Below, in pieces: positions 13,501 to 28,000 of a stretch of DNA of 64,000 bases. The first letter of the stretch is position 1; the number at the start of each line of letters is the position of its first letter. The notes beneath the pieces were generated by a model, which saw nothing but the letters and a program-made list of their open reading frames with translations, ran no database searches and was not told where the DNA came from. A program made the translations under genes and the position numbers. Source of the DNA: Petrolisthes cinctipes (Eukaryota > Arthropoda > Malacostraca > Decapoda > Porcellanidae); NCBI GenBank assembly GCA_033782935.1, contig JAWQEG010001440.1:682001-746000 (forward strand), given 5' to 3'.

Positions 13501-16500
13501 GTACTGAAGATGCATGCACATATCGACTTTTGGGCACATAAAATATCGATTTTGAGCATGTTTTGGGTATGTATCTTGAAAACATTCTAACTAGGAGTAG
13601 GCATATACAGATCGCTTCTAGGACCCAAAAATACCGAATTTTCGAGTGTTTTGAGCCTGAATTTGAGATATAAACGTGTACAGAAGATGCATGCACATAT
13701 CGAATTTGGACACTTAAATTAACGATTTTTAGCATGTTTTGAGCCTATATTTTGAAAACATTCTAGCACTAAGTAGGCATGTACAGATCGCTTCTGGGAC
13801 TATAAAATATCGAATTTTCGTGTGTTTTGAGGTTGAATTTGGGATATAAACAGTTGCAGGAGATGCATACACATATTAACTTTGGGCACCTAAAATATCG
13901 ATTTTCAGCATGTTTTGGGCCTGTATCTGAGTAGACATGTACAGATTGCTTCTGGGACCCCAAAATATCGTATTTTTGGGTGTTTTGAGCCTGAATTTGA
14001 GATATAATCGGGTTCAGAAGATGCATGCACATATTATGACCTTGGATACTTAAAATATCGTTTTTGAGCATGTTTTGAGCCTATATTTTGAAAACATTCT
14101 AGCACTGATTAGGCATGTACAGTTCGCTTCTGGGACCCAAAAATATCGATTTTTCGGGTGTTTTGAGGTTGAATTTGGGATATAAACAGGTGCAGAAGAT
14201 TCATACACATATTGACGTTGGGCACCTAAAATATCGATTTTCAGCATGTTTTGGGCCTGTAGCTAAGTAGGCATGTACATATCGCTTCTGGGACCCCAAA
14301 ATATCGAATTTTTGAGTGTTTGGAGCATGAATTTGAGATATAAACTGGTACAGAAGATGCATGCACATATCGACTTTTGGGCACCTAAAAGATCGATTTT
14401 CAGTATGTTTTGGGCCTGTATTTTCAAAATACTCTAACATGGAGTAGGCATGTACAGATCGCTTCTAGGACTCCAAAATATCGAATTTTCGGGTGTTTTG
14501 GACCTGAATTTGAGATATCGACTTTGGGCACCTAAAATATCGATTTTTAGCATGTTTTGGGCCTATATTTTGAAAATATTCTATCACTGAGTAGGCATGT
14601 TCAGATAGCTTCTGAGACCCTTAAAATATCGAATTTTCTGGTGTTTTGAGCCTGAATTTGAGAAATAAACGGATACAGAATATGCATGCACATATTGACT
14701 TTGGGCACCTAAAATATCGATTTTCAATATGTTTTGGGCCTGTATTTTGAAAATACTCTAACACGAAGTAGGCATGTACAAATCGCTTCTAGGACCCCAA
14801 AATATTGAATTTTCGGGTGTTTTGAGCCTGAATTTGATATATAAACGGTGACTGAAGATGCATGCACTTATCGACTTTTGGGCACATAAAATATCGATTA
14901 TGAGTATGTTTTGGGTATGCATCTTGAAAACATTCTAGCACTGAGTAGGCATGTACAGATCGCTTCTGGGACCATAAAATATCGAATTTTCGTGTGTTTG
15001 GAGCCTGAATTTAAGATATAAACGGGTACAGAAGGTGCATACACATATCGACTTTTGGGCACTTGAAAGATCGATTTTCAGTATGTTTTGGGCCTATATT
15101 TTGAAAATACTCTAACACGGAGTAAGCATGTACAGATCGCTTCTGGGACCCAAATATATCGAATTTTCAGGTGTTTTGAGATTGAATTTGGGATATAAAC
15201 GTGTGCAGAAGATGCATATACATATTGACTTTGGGCACCTAAATTATCGTTTTTTAGCATGTTTTGGGCCTGTATCTGAGTAGGCATGTACAGATCGCTT
15301 GTGGGACCCCAAAATATCGAATTTTTGGGTGTTTGGAGCCTAAATTTGGGATATAAACGGGTACAGAAGGTGTATACACATATCGACTTTTGGGCACGTG
15401 AAAGATCGATTTTCAGTATGTTTTGGGCCTGAATTTGAGATATTGACTATGGGCACCTAAATTATCGATTTTCAGCATGTTTTGGGCCTGTATTTTGAAA
15501 ATACTCTAACACGGAGTAGGCATGTACAGATCACTTCTGGGACCCCAAAATATCGAATTTTCGGGTGTTTTGAGGCTGAATTTGAGATATAAACGAGTAC
15601 TGAAGATGCATGTACATATTGACTTTTGGGCACCTAAAATGTCGATTTTGAGCATTTTTTGGGTCTGTATCTTAAAAACATTCTAACTAGGAGTAGGCAT
15701 GTACAGAACGCTTCTGGGACCCAAAAATATCGAATTTTCGGGCGTTTTGAAGTTGATTTGGGATATAAACGGGTACAGAAGATGCATGCAGATATCGACT
15801 TTGGACCCTTAAAATATCGATTTTTAGCATGTTTTGAGCCGATATTTTAAAAACATTCTAGCACTGAGTAGGCATGTACAGATTGCTTCTGGGACCCACA
15901 AATATCGAATTTTCGGGTGTTTTGAGGTTGAATTTGGGATATAAACGGGTGCTGAAAATGCATACACATATTGACTTTGAGCACCTAAAATATCGATTTT
16001 CAGCATGTTTTGGGCCTGTATCTGAGTAGGCATGTACAGATTGCTTCTGGGACCCCAAAATATCGTATTTTTGGGTGTTTGGGGCCTGAATTTGAGATAT
16101 AAACGGGTACAGAAGATACATGCACTTATCGACAATTGGGCACCTAAAACATCAATTTTCAGTATGTTTTGGGCCTGTATTTTGAAAATACTCTAACACG
16201 GAGTAGGCATGTACAGATCGCTTCTGGGACCCCAAAATATCGAATTTTCGGGTGTTTTGAGCCTGAATTTAAGATATAAACGGGTACAGAGGGTGCATGC
16301 ACATATCAACTTTTGGGCACCTAAAAGATTGATTTTCAGTATGTTTTGGGCCTGTAGTTTGAAAATACTCTAACACGGAGTACAGATCGCTTCTGGGACC
16401 CCAAAATATCGAATTTTCGGGTGTTTTGGGCCTGAATATGATATATCGACTATGGGCACCTTAAATATTGATTTTTAGCATGTTTTGGGCTTATATTTTG

Positions 16501-19500
16501 AAAATATTCTAGCACTGATTAGGCATGTACAGATCGCTTCTGGGACCCCAAAATATCGAATTTTCGGGTGTTTGGAGACTGAATTTGAGATATGAACGGG
16601 TACTGAAGATGCAAGCACATATCGACTTTTGGGCACCTAAAATATCGATTTTGAGCATGTCTTGGGTCTGTATCTTGAAAACATTCTAACTAGTAGTAGG
16701 CATGTACAGATCGCTTCTAGAACCCAAAAATACCGAATTTTCGGGTGTTTTGAGCCTGAATTTGAGATATAAACGGGTACAGAAGATGCATGCACATATC
16801 GAATTAGTACACTTAAAATATCGATTTTAAGCATGTTCTGAGCCTATATTATGAAAACATTCTAGCACTGAGTAGGCATGTACAGATCGCTTCTGGGACG
16901 AAAAAATATCTAATTTTCGGGTGTTTTGATGTTGAATTTGGGATATAAACGGGTGCAGAATATACATACACATATCGACTTTGGGCAACTAAAATATCGA
17001 TTTTCAGCATGTTTTAAGCCTGTATATTGAAAATACTCTAACACTGAGAAGGCATGTTCAGATCGCTTCTGGGACCCCAAAATATCGAATTTTTGGGTGT
17101 TTGGAGACTGAATTTGAGATATAAAAGGGTACTGAAGATGCAAGCACATATCGTCTTTCGGGCACCTAAAAGATCGATTTTCAGTTTGTTTTGGGCCTGT
17201 ATCTGAGTAGGCATGTAGAGATCGCATCTGGGACCCCAAAATATCGAATTTTCGTGTGTTTGGAGCCTGAATTTGAGATATAAACGGGAGCAGAAGATGC
17301 ATGCACGGATCGACTTTTGGGCACCTAAAAGATCGATTTTCATTATGTTTTCGGCTTGTATTTCGAAAATACTCTAACACGGAGTAGGCATGTACAGATC
17401 GCTTCTGGGACCCCAAGATATCGAATTTTCGGGCGTTTTGAAGTTGATTTGGGATATAAACGGGTACAGAAGATGCATGCAGATATCGACATTGGACCCT
17501 TAAAATATCGATTTTTAGCATGTTTTGAGCCGATATTTTAAAAACATTCTAGCACTGAGTAGGCATGTACAGATCGCTTCTGGGACCCCTAAATATCGAA
17601 TTTTAGGGTGTTTGGAGCCTGAATTTAAGATATAAACGGGTACAGAATGTGCATGCACATATCGACTTTTGGGCACCTAAAAGATTGATTTTCAGTATGT
17701 TTTGGGCCTGTATTTTGAAAATACTCTAACACAGAGTAGGCATGTACAGATCGCTTCTGGGACCCCAAAATATCGAATTTTCGGGTGTTTTGGGCCTGAA
17801 TTTGAGATATGGACTTTGGGCACCTAAATTATTGCTTTTTAGCATGTTTTTTGCCTATATTTTGAAAATATTATAGCACTGAGTAGGCATGTACAGATTG
17901 CTTCTGGAACCCCAAAATATCGAATTTTCGGGTGTTTTGAGCCTGAATTTGAGATATAATCAGGTACAAAAGATGCATGCACATATGACCTTGGATACTT
18001 ATGATATCGATTTTTAGCAGGTTTTGTGACTGTATTTTTAAAATACTCTAACACTGAGAAGGCATGTACAGATCGCTTCTGGGACCACAAAATATCAAAT
18101 TTTCGGGTGTTTGGAGCCTGAATTTGAGATATAAACGGGTACAGAAGATGCATGCACATATTGACTTTGAGCACATTAGATATCGATTTTCAGCATGTTT
18201 TTGGCTTGTATCTGAGTAGGCATGTAGAGATCGCATCTGGGACCCAAAAATATCGAATTTTCGGGTGTTTGGAGCCTGAATTTGAGATATAAACGGGTAC
18301 AGAAGATGCATGCACATATTGACTTTTGGTCACCTAAAATATCGATTTTCAGTATGTTTTGGGCCTGTTTTTTTGAAATATTCTAACACGGAGTAGGCAT
18401 GTACAGATCTCTTCTGGGACCCAAAAATATCGAATTTTCGGGTTTTTTGGTCCTGAAATTGAGATATCGACTTTGGGCACCTAAAATATTGATTTTTAGC
18501 ATGTTTTGAGCCTATATTTTGAAAACATTCTAGCACTGAGTAGGAATGTACAGATCGCTTCTGGGACCCCAAAATATCGAATTTTCTGCTGTTTTGAGCC
18601 TGAATTTGATATATAAACGGATACAGAATATGCATGCACATATTGACTTTGGGGACCTAAAATATCGATTTTCAACATGTTTTGTGCCTGTATTTTGAAA
18701 ATACTCTAACACGGAGTAGGCATGTACAGATCGCTTCTCGGTCCCCAAAATATAGAATTTTAGGGTGTTTTGAGCCTGAATTTTGATATAAACGGGTACT
18801 GAAGATGAATGCACATATCGACTTTTGGGCACATAAAATATCGATTTTGAGCATGTTTTGGGTATGTATCTTGAAAACATTCTAATTAGGAGTAGGCATG
18901 TACAGATCACTTCTAGGACCCAAAAACACCGAATTTTCGAGTGTTTTGAGCCTGAATTTGTGATATAAACGGGTACAGAAGATGCATGCACATATCGACT
19001 TTGGACACTTAAAATAACGATTTTTAGCATCTTTTGAGCCTATATTTTGAAAACATTCTAGCACTGAGTAGGCATTTACAGATCGCTTCTGGGAACATAA
19101 AATATCGAATTTTAGTGTGTTTTGAGGTTGAATTTGGGATATAAACGGTTGCAGAAGATGCATACACATATTAACTTTGGGCACCTAAAATATCGATTTT
19201 CAGCATGTTTTGGGCCTGTATCTGAGTAGGCATGTACAGATCGCTTCTGGGACCCCTAAATATCGAGTTTTCGGGTGTTTGGAGCCTGAATTTAAGATAT
19301 AAATGGGTACATAAGGTGCATGCACATATCGACTTTTGGGCACCTAAAAGATTGAATTTCAGTATGTTTTGGGCCTGTATTTTGAAAATACTCTAACACG
19401 GAGTAAGCATGTACAGATCGCTTCTGGGACCCCAAAATATCGAATTTTCGGGTGTTTTGGGCCTGAATTTGAGATATCGACTTTGGGCACCTAAAATATT

Positions 19501-20520
19501 GATTTTTAGCATGTTTTGGGCTTATATTTTGAAAAAATTCTAGCACTGAGTAGGCATGTACAGATCGCTTGTGGGACCCCAAAATTTCGAATTATCGGGT
19601 GTTTTGAGCCTGAATTTGAGATATAAACGAATACAGAAGATGCATGCACATATTGACTTTGGGCACCTAAAATATCGATTTTCAGCATGTTTTGGGCCTG
19701 TATTTTGAAAATACTCTAACACTGAGTAGGCATGTACAGATCGCTTCTGGGACCCACAAATATCGAATTTTTGGGTGTTTGGAGCCTGAATTTGAGATAT
19801 AAACGGGTACTGAAGATGCATGCACATATCGACTTAGTACACTTAAAATATCGATTTTAAGCATGTTTTGAGCCTATATTTTGAAAACATTCTAGCACTG
19901 ATTAGGCATGTACAGATCGCTTCTGGGACAAAAAAAGATCGAATTTTCGGGTGTTTTGATGTTGAATTTGGGATTTAAACGGATACTGCAAATGCATGCA
20001 CATATCGAATTTGGGCACATAAAGTATCACTTTTCAGCATGTTTTTGGCCTGTATATTGAAACTACTCTAACCTGCCTATATTTTGAACACATTCTACCA
20101 CTGAGTAAGCATGTACAGTTCGCTTCTGGGACCCCAAAATATCGAATTTTCGGGAGTTTTTGAGGTTGAATTTGAGATATAAACAGGTGCAGAAGATGCA
20201 TACACATATTGACGTTGGGCACCTAAAATATCGAATTTCAGCATGTTTGGGGCCTTTAGCTGAGTAGGCATGTACATATCGCTTCTGGGACCCCAAAATA
20301 TCGAATTTTTGGGTGTTTGGAGCCTGAATTTGAGATATAAAAGGGTACAGAAGATGCATGCACATATCGACTTTTGGGCACATAAAAGATCGATTTTCAG
20401 TATGTTATGGGCCTGTATTTTCAAAATACTCTAACATGGAATAGGCATGTACAGATCGCTTCTGGGACTCCAAAATATCGAATTTTCGGGTGTTTGGAGC
20501 CTGAATTTGAGATATAAACG

Positions 20521-22080
20521 GGTACAGAAGATGCATCCACATATCGACTTTTGGGCACCTAAAAGATCGATTTTCAGTATGTTTTGGGCCTGTATATTGA
20601 AAATATTCTAACACGGATTAGGCATGTACAGATCGCTTCTGGGACCCCAAAATATCGAATTTTCGGGTGTTTTGGGCCTGAATTTGAGATATCGACTTTG
20701 GGCACCTAAAATATCGATTGTTAGCATGTTTTGGGCCTATAATGTGAAAATATTCTAGCTCTAATTAGGCATGTACAGATCACTTCTGGGACCCCAAAAT
20801 ATCGAATTTTCGGGTGTTTTGAGCCTGAATTTGAGATATAAACGGGTACAGAAGATGCATGCACATATTGACTTTGGACACTTAAAATATCGATTTTTAG
20901 CATGTTTTGAGGCTATATTTTGAAAACATTCTAGCACTGAGTAGGCATGTACAGATCGTTTCTGGGACCCAAAAATATCGAATTTTCGGGTGTTTTGAGG
21001 TTGAATTTGGGATATAAATGGGTGCAGAAGATGCATACACATGTTGACTTTGGTCACCTAAAATATCAATTTTCAGCATGTTTTGGGCTTGTATTTTGAA
21101 AATACTCTAACACGAAGTAGGCATGTACAGATCGCTTCTGGGACCCCAAAATATTGAATTTTCGGGTGTTTTGGGCCTGAATTTGAGATATTGTCCTTGG
21201 GCACCTAAAATATCGATTTTTAGCATGTTTTGGGAATATATTTTGAAAATATTCTAGCACTGAGTAGGCATGTACAAATCGTTTCTGGGACCCCAAAATA
21301 TCGAACTTTCGGGTGTTTTGAGCTTGAATTTTAGATATAAACGGGTACAGAAGATGCATGCACATATCGACTTTTGGGCACCTAAAATATCGATTTTCAG
21401 TATGTTTTGGGCCTGTATTTTGAAAATACTCTAACACGGAGTAGGCATTTACAGATCGCTTCTGGGACCCAAAAATATCGAATTTTCGGGTGTTTTGGGC
21501 CTGAATTTGGGATATAAACAGGTACAGAAGATGCATCCACATTTCGACTTTTGGGCACCTAAAAGATCGATTTTCAGTATGTTTTGGGCCTGTATATTGA
21601 AAATATTCTAACACGGAATAGGCATGTACAGATCGCTTCTGGGACCCCAAAATATCGAATTTTCGGGTGTTTTGGGCCTGAATTTGAGTTATCGACTTTG
21701 GGCACCTAAAATATCGATTGTTAGCATGTTTTGGGCCTATATTTTGAAAATATTCTAGCTCTAATTAGGCATGTACAGATCACTTCTGGGACCCCAAAAT
21801 ATCGAATTTTCGGGTGTTTTGAGCCTGAATTTGAGATATAAACGGGTACAGAAGATGCATGCACATATCGACTTTGGACACTTAAAATATCGATTTTCAG
21901 CATGTTTTGAGGCTATATTTTGAAAACATTCTAGCACTGAGTAAGCATGTACAAATCGTTTCTGGGACCCAAAAATATCGAATTTTTCGGGTGTTTTGAG
22001 GTTGAATTTGGGATATAAACGGGTGCAGAAGATGCATACACATGTTGACTTTGGTCACCTAAAAAATCAATTTTCAGCAT
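20521..22080. repeat. 1,000-bp tandem duplication
   Basis: Sequence from about 20521 recurs from about 21521 at a constant offset of 1,000. Shared rare marks include the tgcatccacat form, atcgattgttagcatg and ctagctctaattagg. The match fades near 22080. The second copy overlaps the start of the larger 4,621-bp duplication. Confidence 0.75.
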
Positions 22081-25000
22081 GTTTTTTTGGCCTGTATTTT
22101 GAAAATACTCTAACACGGAGTAGGCATGTACAGATCGCTTCTGGGACCCCAAAATATCGAATTTTCGGGTGTTTTGCGCCTGAATTTGAGATATCGACTT
22201 TGGGCACCTAAAATATCGATTTTTAGCATGTTTTGGGCCTATATTTTGATAATATTCTAGCGCTGAGTAGGCATGTACAGATCGCTTCTGGGACCCCAAA
22301 ATATCGAATTTTCGGGTGTTTTGAGCCTGAATTTGAGATATAAACGGGTACAGAAGATGCATGCACATATCGACTTTTGGGCAACTAAAATATCGATTTT
22401 GAGCATGTTTTGGGTCTGTATCTTGAAAATATTCTAACTAAGAGTAGGCATGTACAGTTCGCTTCTGGGACCTCAAAATATCGAATTTTCGGGTGTTTTG
22501 GGCCTGAATTTGTAATATCGACTTTGGGCACCTAAAATATCGATTTTTAGCATATTTTGGGCCTATATTTTGAAAATATTCTAGCACTAAGTAGGCATGT
22601 ACAGATCAGTTCTGGGACCCCAAAATATCGAATTTTCGTATATTTTGAGGCTGAATTTGAGATATAAACGGGTACAGAAGATGCATGCACATATTGACTT
22701 TTGGTCACCTAAAAGATCGATTTTTTTATTATGTTTTGGGCCTGAATTTTCAAAATACTCTAACACGGAGTAGGCATGTACAGATCGCTTCTGGGATCCA
22801 AAAATATCAAATTTTCGGGTGTTTTGGGCCAGAATTTGGGATATAAACGGGTGCAGTAGATGCATACACATATTGACTTTGGTCACCTAAAATATCGATT
22901 TCCAGCATGTTTTGGGCCTTTATTTTGAAAATACTCTAACACGGCGTAGGCAAGTACAGATCGCTTTTGGGACCCCAAAATATCGAATTTACAGGTGTTT
23001 GGAGCCTGAATTTGAGATATAAACGGGTACAAAAGATGCATGCACATATCGACTTTGGACACTTAAAATATCGATTTGTAGCATGTTTTGAGCCTATATT
23101 TTGAAAACATTATAGCACTGAGTAGGCATGTACAGATCGCTTCTGGGACCCAAAAATATCGAATTTTCGAGTGTTTTGAGGTTGAATTTGGGATATAAAC
23201 GGGTGCAGAAGATGCGTACACATCTTGACTTTGGTTACCTAAAATATCGATTTTTAGCATGTTTTGGGACTGTATTTTTAAAATACTCTACCACGGAGTA
23301 AGCAAGTACAGATCACTTCTGGGACCCCAAAATATCGAATTTTCGGGTGTTTTGAGCCTGAATTTGAGATATAAACGGGTACAGAAGATGCATGCACATA
23401 TCGATTTTTGGGCACCTAAAATATCGATTTTGAGCATGTTTTGGGTCTGTATCTTGAAAACATTCTAACTAGGAGTAGGCATGTACAGATTGCTTCTAGT
23501 ACCTAAAAATACCGAATTTTCGGGTTTTTTGAGCCTGAATTTGAGATATTTACAGGTACAAAAGATGCATGCACATATCGACTTTGGACACTTAAAATAT
23601 CGATTTTTAGCATGTTTTTAGCCTATATTTTGAAAAAATTCTAGCACTGAGTAGGCATGTACAGATCCCTTCTGGGACCCAAAAATATCGAATTTTCGAG
23701 TGTTTTGAGTTTCAATTTGGGATATAAACGGGTGCAGAAGATGCATACACATATTGACTTTGGTCACCTAAAATATCGATTTTCAGTATGTTTTGGGCCT
23801 GTATTTTGAAAATACTCTACCACGGAGTAGGCAAGTACAGATCGCTTGTGGGACGACCCCAAAATATCGAATTTTCGGGTGTTTGGAGCCTGAATTTGAG
23901 ATATAAACGGGTACAGAAAATGCATCCACATATCGAATTTTGGGCACCTAAAAGATCGATTTTCAATATGTTTTGGGCCTGTATATTGAAAATACTCTAA
24001 CACGGAGTAGTCATGTACAGATCGCTTCTGGGACCCCAAAATATCGAATTTTCGGGTGTTTTGGGCCTGAATTTGGAATAAAAACGGGTACAAAAGATGC
24101 ATACACATATCGACTTTGGACACTTAAAATATCGATTTTTAGCATGTTGTGAGCCTATATTTTGAAAACATTCTAGCACTGAGTAGGCATGTACAGATCG
24201 CTTCTGGGACCCCAAAATATCGAATTTTCGGGTGTTTTGGGCCGGAAATTGAGATATCGACTTTGGGCACCTAAAATATAGATTTTTAGCATGTTTTGGG
24301 CCTATATTTTGAAAATATTCTAGCACTGAGTAGGCATGAACAGATCGCTTCTGGGACCCCAAAATATCGAATTTTCGGGTGTTTTGAGCCTGAATTTGAG
24401 ATATAAACGGGTACAGAAGATGCATGCACATATCGACTTTGGACACTTAAAATATCGATTTTTAACATATTTTGAGCCTATATTTTGAAAACATTCTAGC
24501 ACTGAGTAGGCATGTACAGATCGCTTCTGGGACCCAAAAATATCGAATTTTCGAGTGTTTTGAGGTTGAATTTGGGATATAAACGGGTGCAGAAGATGCG
24601 TACACATAATAACTTTGGTCACCTAAAATATCGATATTCAGTATGTTTTGGGCCTGTATTTTTAAAATACTCTACCACGGAGTAAGCAAGTACAGATCAC
24701 TTCTGGGACCCCAAAATATCGAATTTTCGGGTTTTTTGAGCCTGAATTTGAGATATAAACGGGTACAGAATATGCATGCACATATCGACTTTTGGGCACC
24801 TAAAATATCGATTTTGAGCATGTTTTGGGTCTGTATCTTGAAAACATTCTAACTAGGAGTAGGCATGTACAGATTGCTTCTAGTACCTAAAAATACCGAA
24901 TTTTCGGGTTTTTTGAGCCTTAATTTGAGATATTTACAGGTACAAAAGATGCATGCACATATCGACTTTGGACACTTAAAATATCGATTTTTAGCATGTT

Positions 25001-28000
25001 TTTAGCCTATATTTTGAAAAAATTCTAGCACTGAGTAGGCATGTACAGATCCCTTCTGGGACCCAAAAATATCGAATTTTCGAGTGTTTTGAGGTTGAAT
25101 TTGGGATATAAACGGGTGCAGTAGATGCATACACATATTGACTTTGGTCACCTAAAATATCGATTTTCAGTATGTTTTGGGCCTGTATTTTGAAAATACT
25201 CTACCACGGAGTAGGCAAGTACAGATCGCTTCTGGGACCCCAAAATATCGAATTTTCGGGTGTTTTGGGCCTGAATTTGAGATAAAAACGGGTACAAAAG
25301 ATGCATGCACATATCGACTTTGGACACTTAAAATATCGATTTTTAGCATGTTTTGAGCCTATATTTTGAAAACATTCTAGCACTGAGTAGGCATGTACAG
25401 ATCGCTTCTGGGACCCCAAAATATCGAATTTCCGGGTGTTTTGGGCCGGAATTTGAGATATCGACTTTGGGCACCTAAAATATCAATTTTTAGCATGTTT
25501 TGGGCCTATATTTTGAAAATATTCTAGCAATGAGTAGGCATGTACAGATCGCTTCTGGGACCCCAAAATATCGAATTTTCGGGTGTTTTGAGCCAGAATT
25601 TGAGATATAAAAGGGTACAGAAGATGCATGCACATATCGACTTTTGGGCACCTAAAATATCGATTTTGAGCATGTTTTGGGTCTGTATCTTGAAAACATT
25701 CTAAATAGGAGTAGGCATGTACAGATCGCTTCTAGTACCCAAAAATACCGAATTTTCGGGTGTTTTGAGCCTGAATATGAGATATAAACGGGTACAAAAG
25801 ATGCATGCACATATCGACTTTGGACACTTAAAATATCGATTTTTAGCATGTTTTGAGCCTATATTTTGAAAACATTCTAGCACTGAGTAGGCATGTACAG
25901 ATCGCTTCTGGGACCCAAAAATATCGAATTTTCGAGTGTTTTGTGGTTGAATTTGGGATATAAACGGGTGCAGAATATGCATACGCATATTAACTTTGGT
26001 CACCTAAAATATCGATTTTCAGCATGTTTGGGGCCTGTATTTTGAAAATACTCTAACACGGCGTAGGCAAGTACAGATCGCTTTTGGGACCCCAAAATAT
26101 CGAATTTACATTTGTTTGGAGCCTGAATTTGAGATATAAACGGGTACAGAAGATGCATCCACATATCGACTTTTAGGCACCTAAAAGATCGATTTTCAGT
26201 ATGTTTTGGGCCTGTATATAGAAAATACTCTAACACGGTGTAGGCATGTACAGATCGTTTCTGGGATCCCAAAACATCGAATTTTCGGGTGTTTTGGGCC
26301 TGAATTTGAGATATCGACTTTGGGCACCTAAAATATCGATTTTAGCATGTTTTGGGCCTATATTTTGAAAATATTCTAGCTCTAATTAGGCATGTACAGA
26401 TCACTTCTGGGACCCCAAAATATCGAATTTTCGGGTGTTTTGAGCCTGAATTTGAGATATAAACGGGTACAGAAGATGCATGCACATATCGACTTTGGAC
26501 ACTTAAAATATCGATTTTCAGCATGTTTTGAGGCTATATTTTGAAAACATTCTAGCACTGAGTAAGCATGTACAAATCGTTTCTGGGACCCAAAAATATC
26601 GAATTTTTCGGGTGTTTTGAGGTTGAATTTGGGATATAAACGGGTGCAGAAGATGCATACACATGTTGACTTTGGTCACCTAAAAAATCAATTTTCAGCA
26701 TGTTTTTTTGGCCTGTATTTTGAAAATACTCTAACACGGAGTAGGCATGTACAGATCGCTTCTGGGACCCCAAAATATCGAATTTTCGGGTGTTTTGCGC
26801 CTGAATTTGAGATATCGACTTTGGGCACCTAAAATATCGATTTTTAGCATGTTTTGGGCCTATATTTTGATAATATTCTAGCGCTGAGTAGGCATGTACA
26901 GATCGCTTCTGGGACCCCAAAATATCGAATTTTCGGGTGTTTTGAGCCTGAATTTGAGATATAAACGGGTACAGAAGATGCATGCACATATCGACTTTTG
27001 GGCAACTAAAATATCGATTTTGAGCATGTTTTGGGTCTGTATCTTGAAAATATTCTAACTAAGAGTAGGCATGTACAGTTCGCTTCTGGGACCTCAAAAT
27101 ATCGAATTTTCGGGTGTTTTGGGCCTGAATTTGTAATATCGACTTTGGGCACCTAAAATATCGATTTTTAGCATATTTTGGGCCTATATTTTGAAAATAT
27201 TCTAGCACTAAGTAGGCATGTACAGATCAGTTCTGGGACCCCAAAATATCGAATTTTCGTATATTTTGAGGCTGAATTTGAGATATAAACGGGTACAGAA
27301 GATGCATGCACATATTGACTTTTGGTCACCTAAAAGATCGATTTTTTTATTATGTTTTGGGCCTGAATTTTCAAAATACTCTAACACGGAGTAGGCATGT
27401 ACAGATCGCTTCTGGGATCCAAAAATATCAAATTTTCGGGTGTTTTGGGCCAGAATTTGGGATATAAACGGGTGCAGTAGATGCATACACATATTGACTT
27501 TGGTCACCTAAAATATCGATTTCCAGCATGTTTTGGGCCTTTATTTTGAAAATACTCTAACACGGCGTAGGCAAGTACAGATCGCTTTTGGGACCCCAAA
27601 ATATCGAATTTACAGGTGTTTGGAGCCTGAATTTGAGATATAAACGGGTACAAAAGATGCATGCACATATCGACTTTGGACACTTAAAATATCGATTTGT
27701 AGCATGTTTTGAGCCTATATTTTGAAAACATTATAGCACTGAGTAGGCATGTACAGATCGCTTCTGGGACCCAAAAATATCGAATTTTCGAGTGTTTTGA
27801 GGTTGAATTTGGGATATAAACGTGTGCAGAAGATGCGTACACATCTTGACTTTGGTTACCTAAAATATCGATTTTTAGCATGTTTTGGGCCTGTATTTTT
27901 AAAATACTCTACCACGGAGTAAGCAAGTACAGATCACTTCTGGGACCCCAAAATATCGAATTTTCGGGTGTTTTGAGCCTGAATTTGAGATATAAACGGG

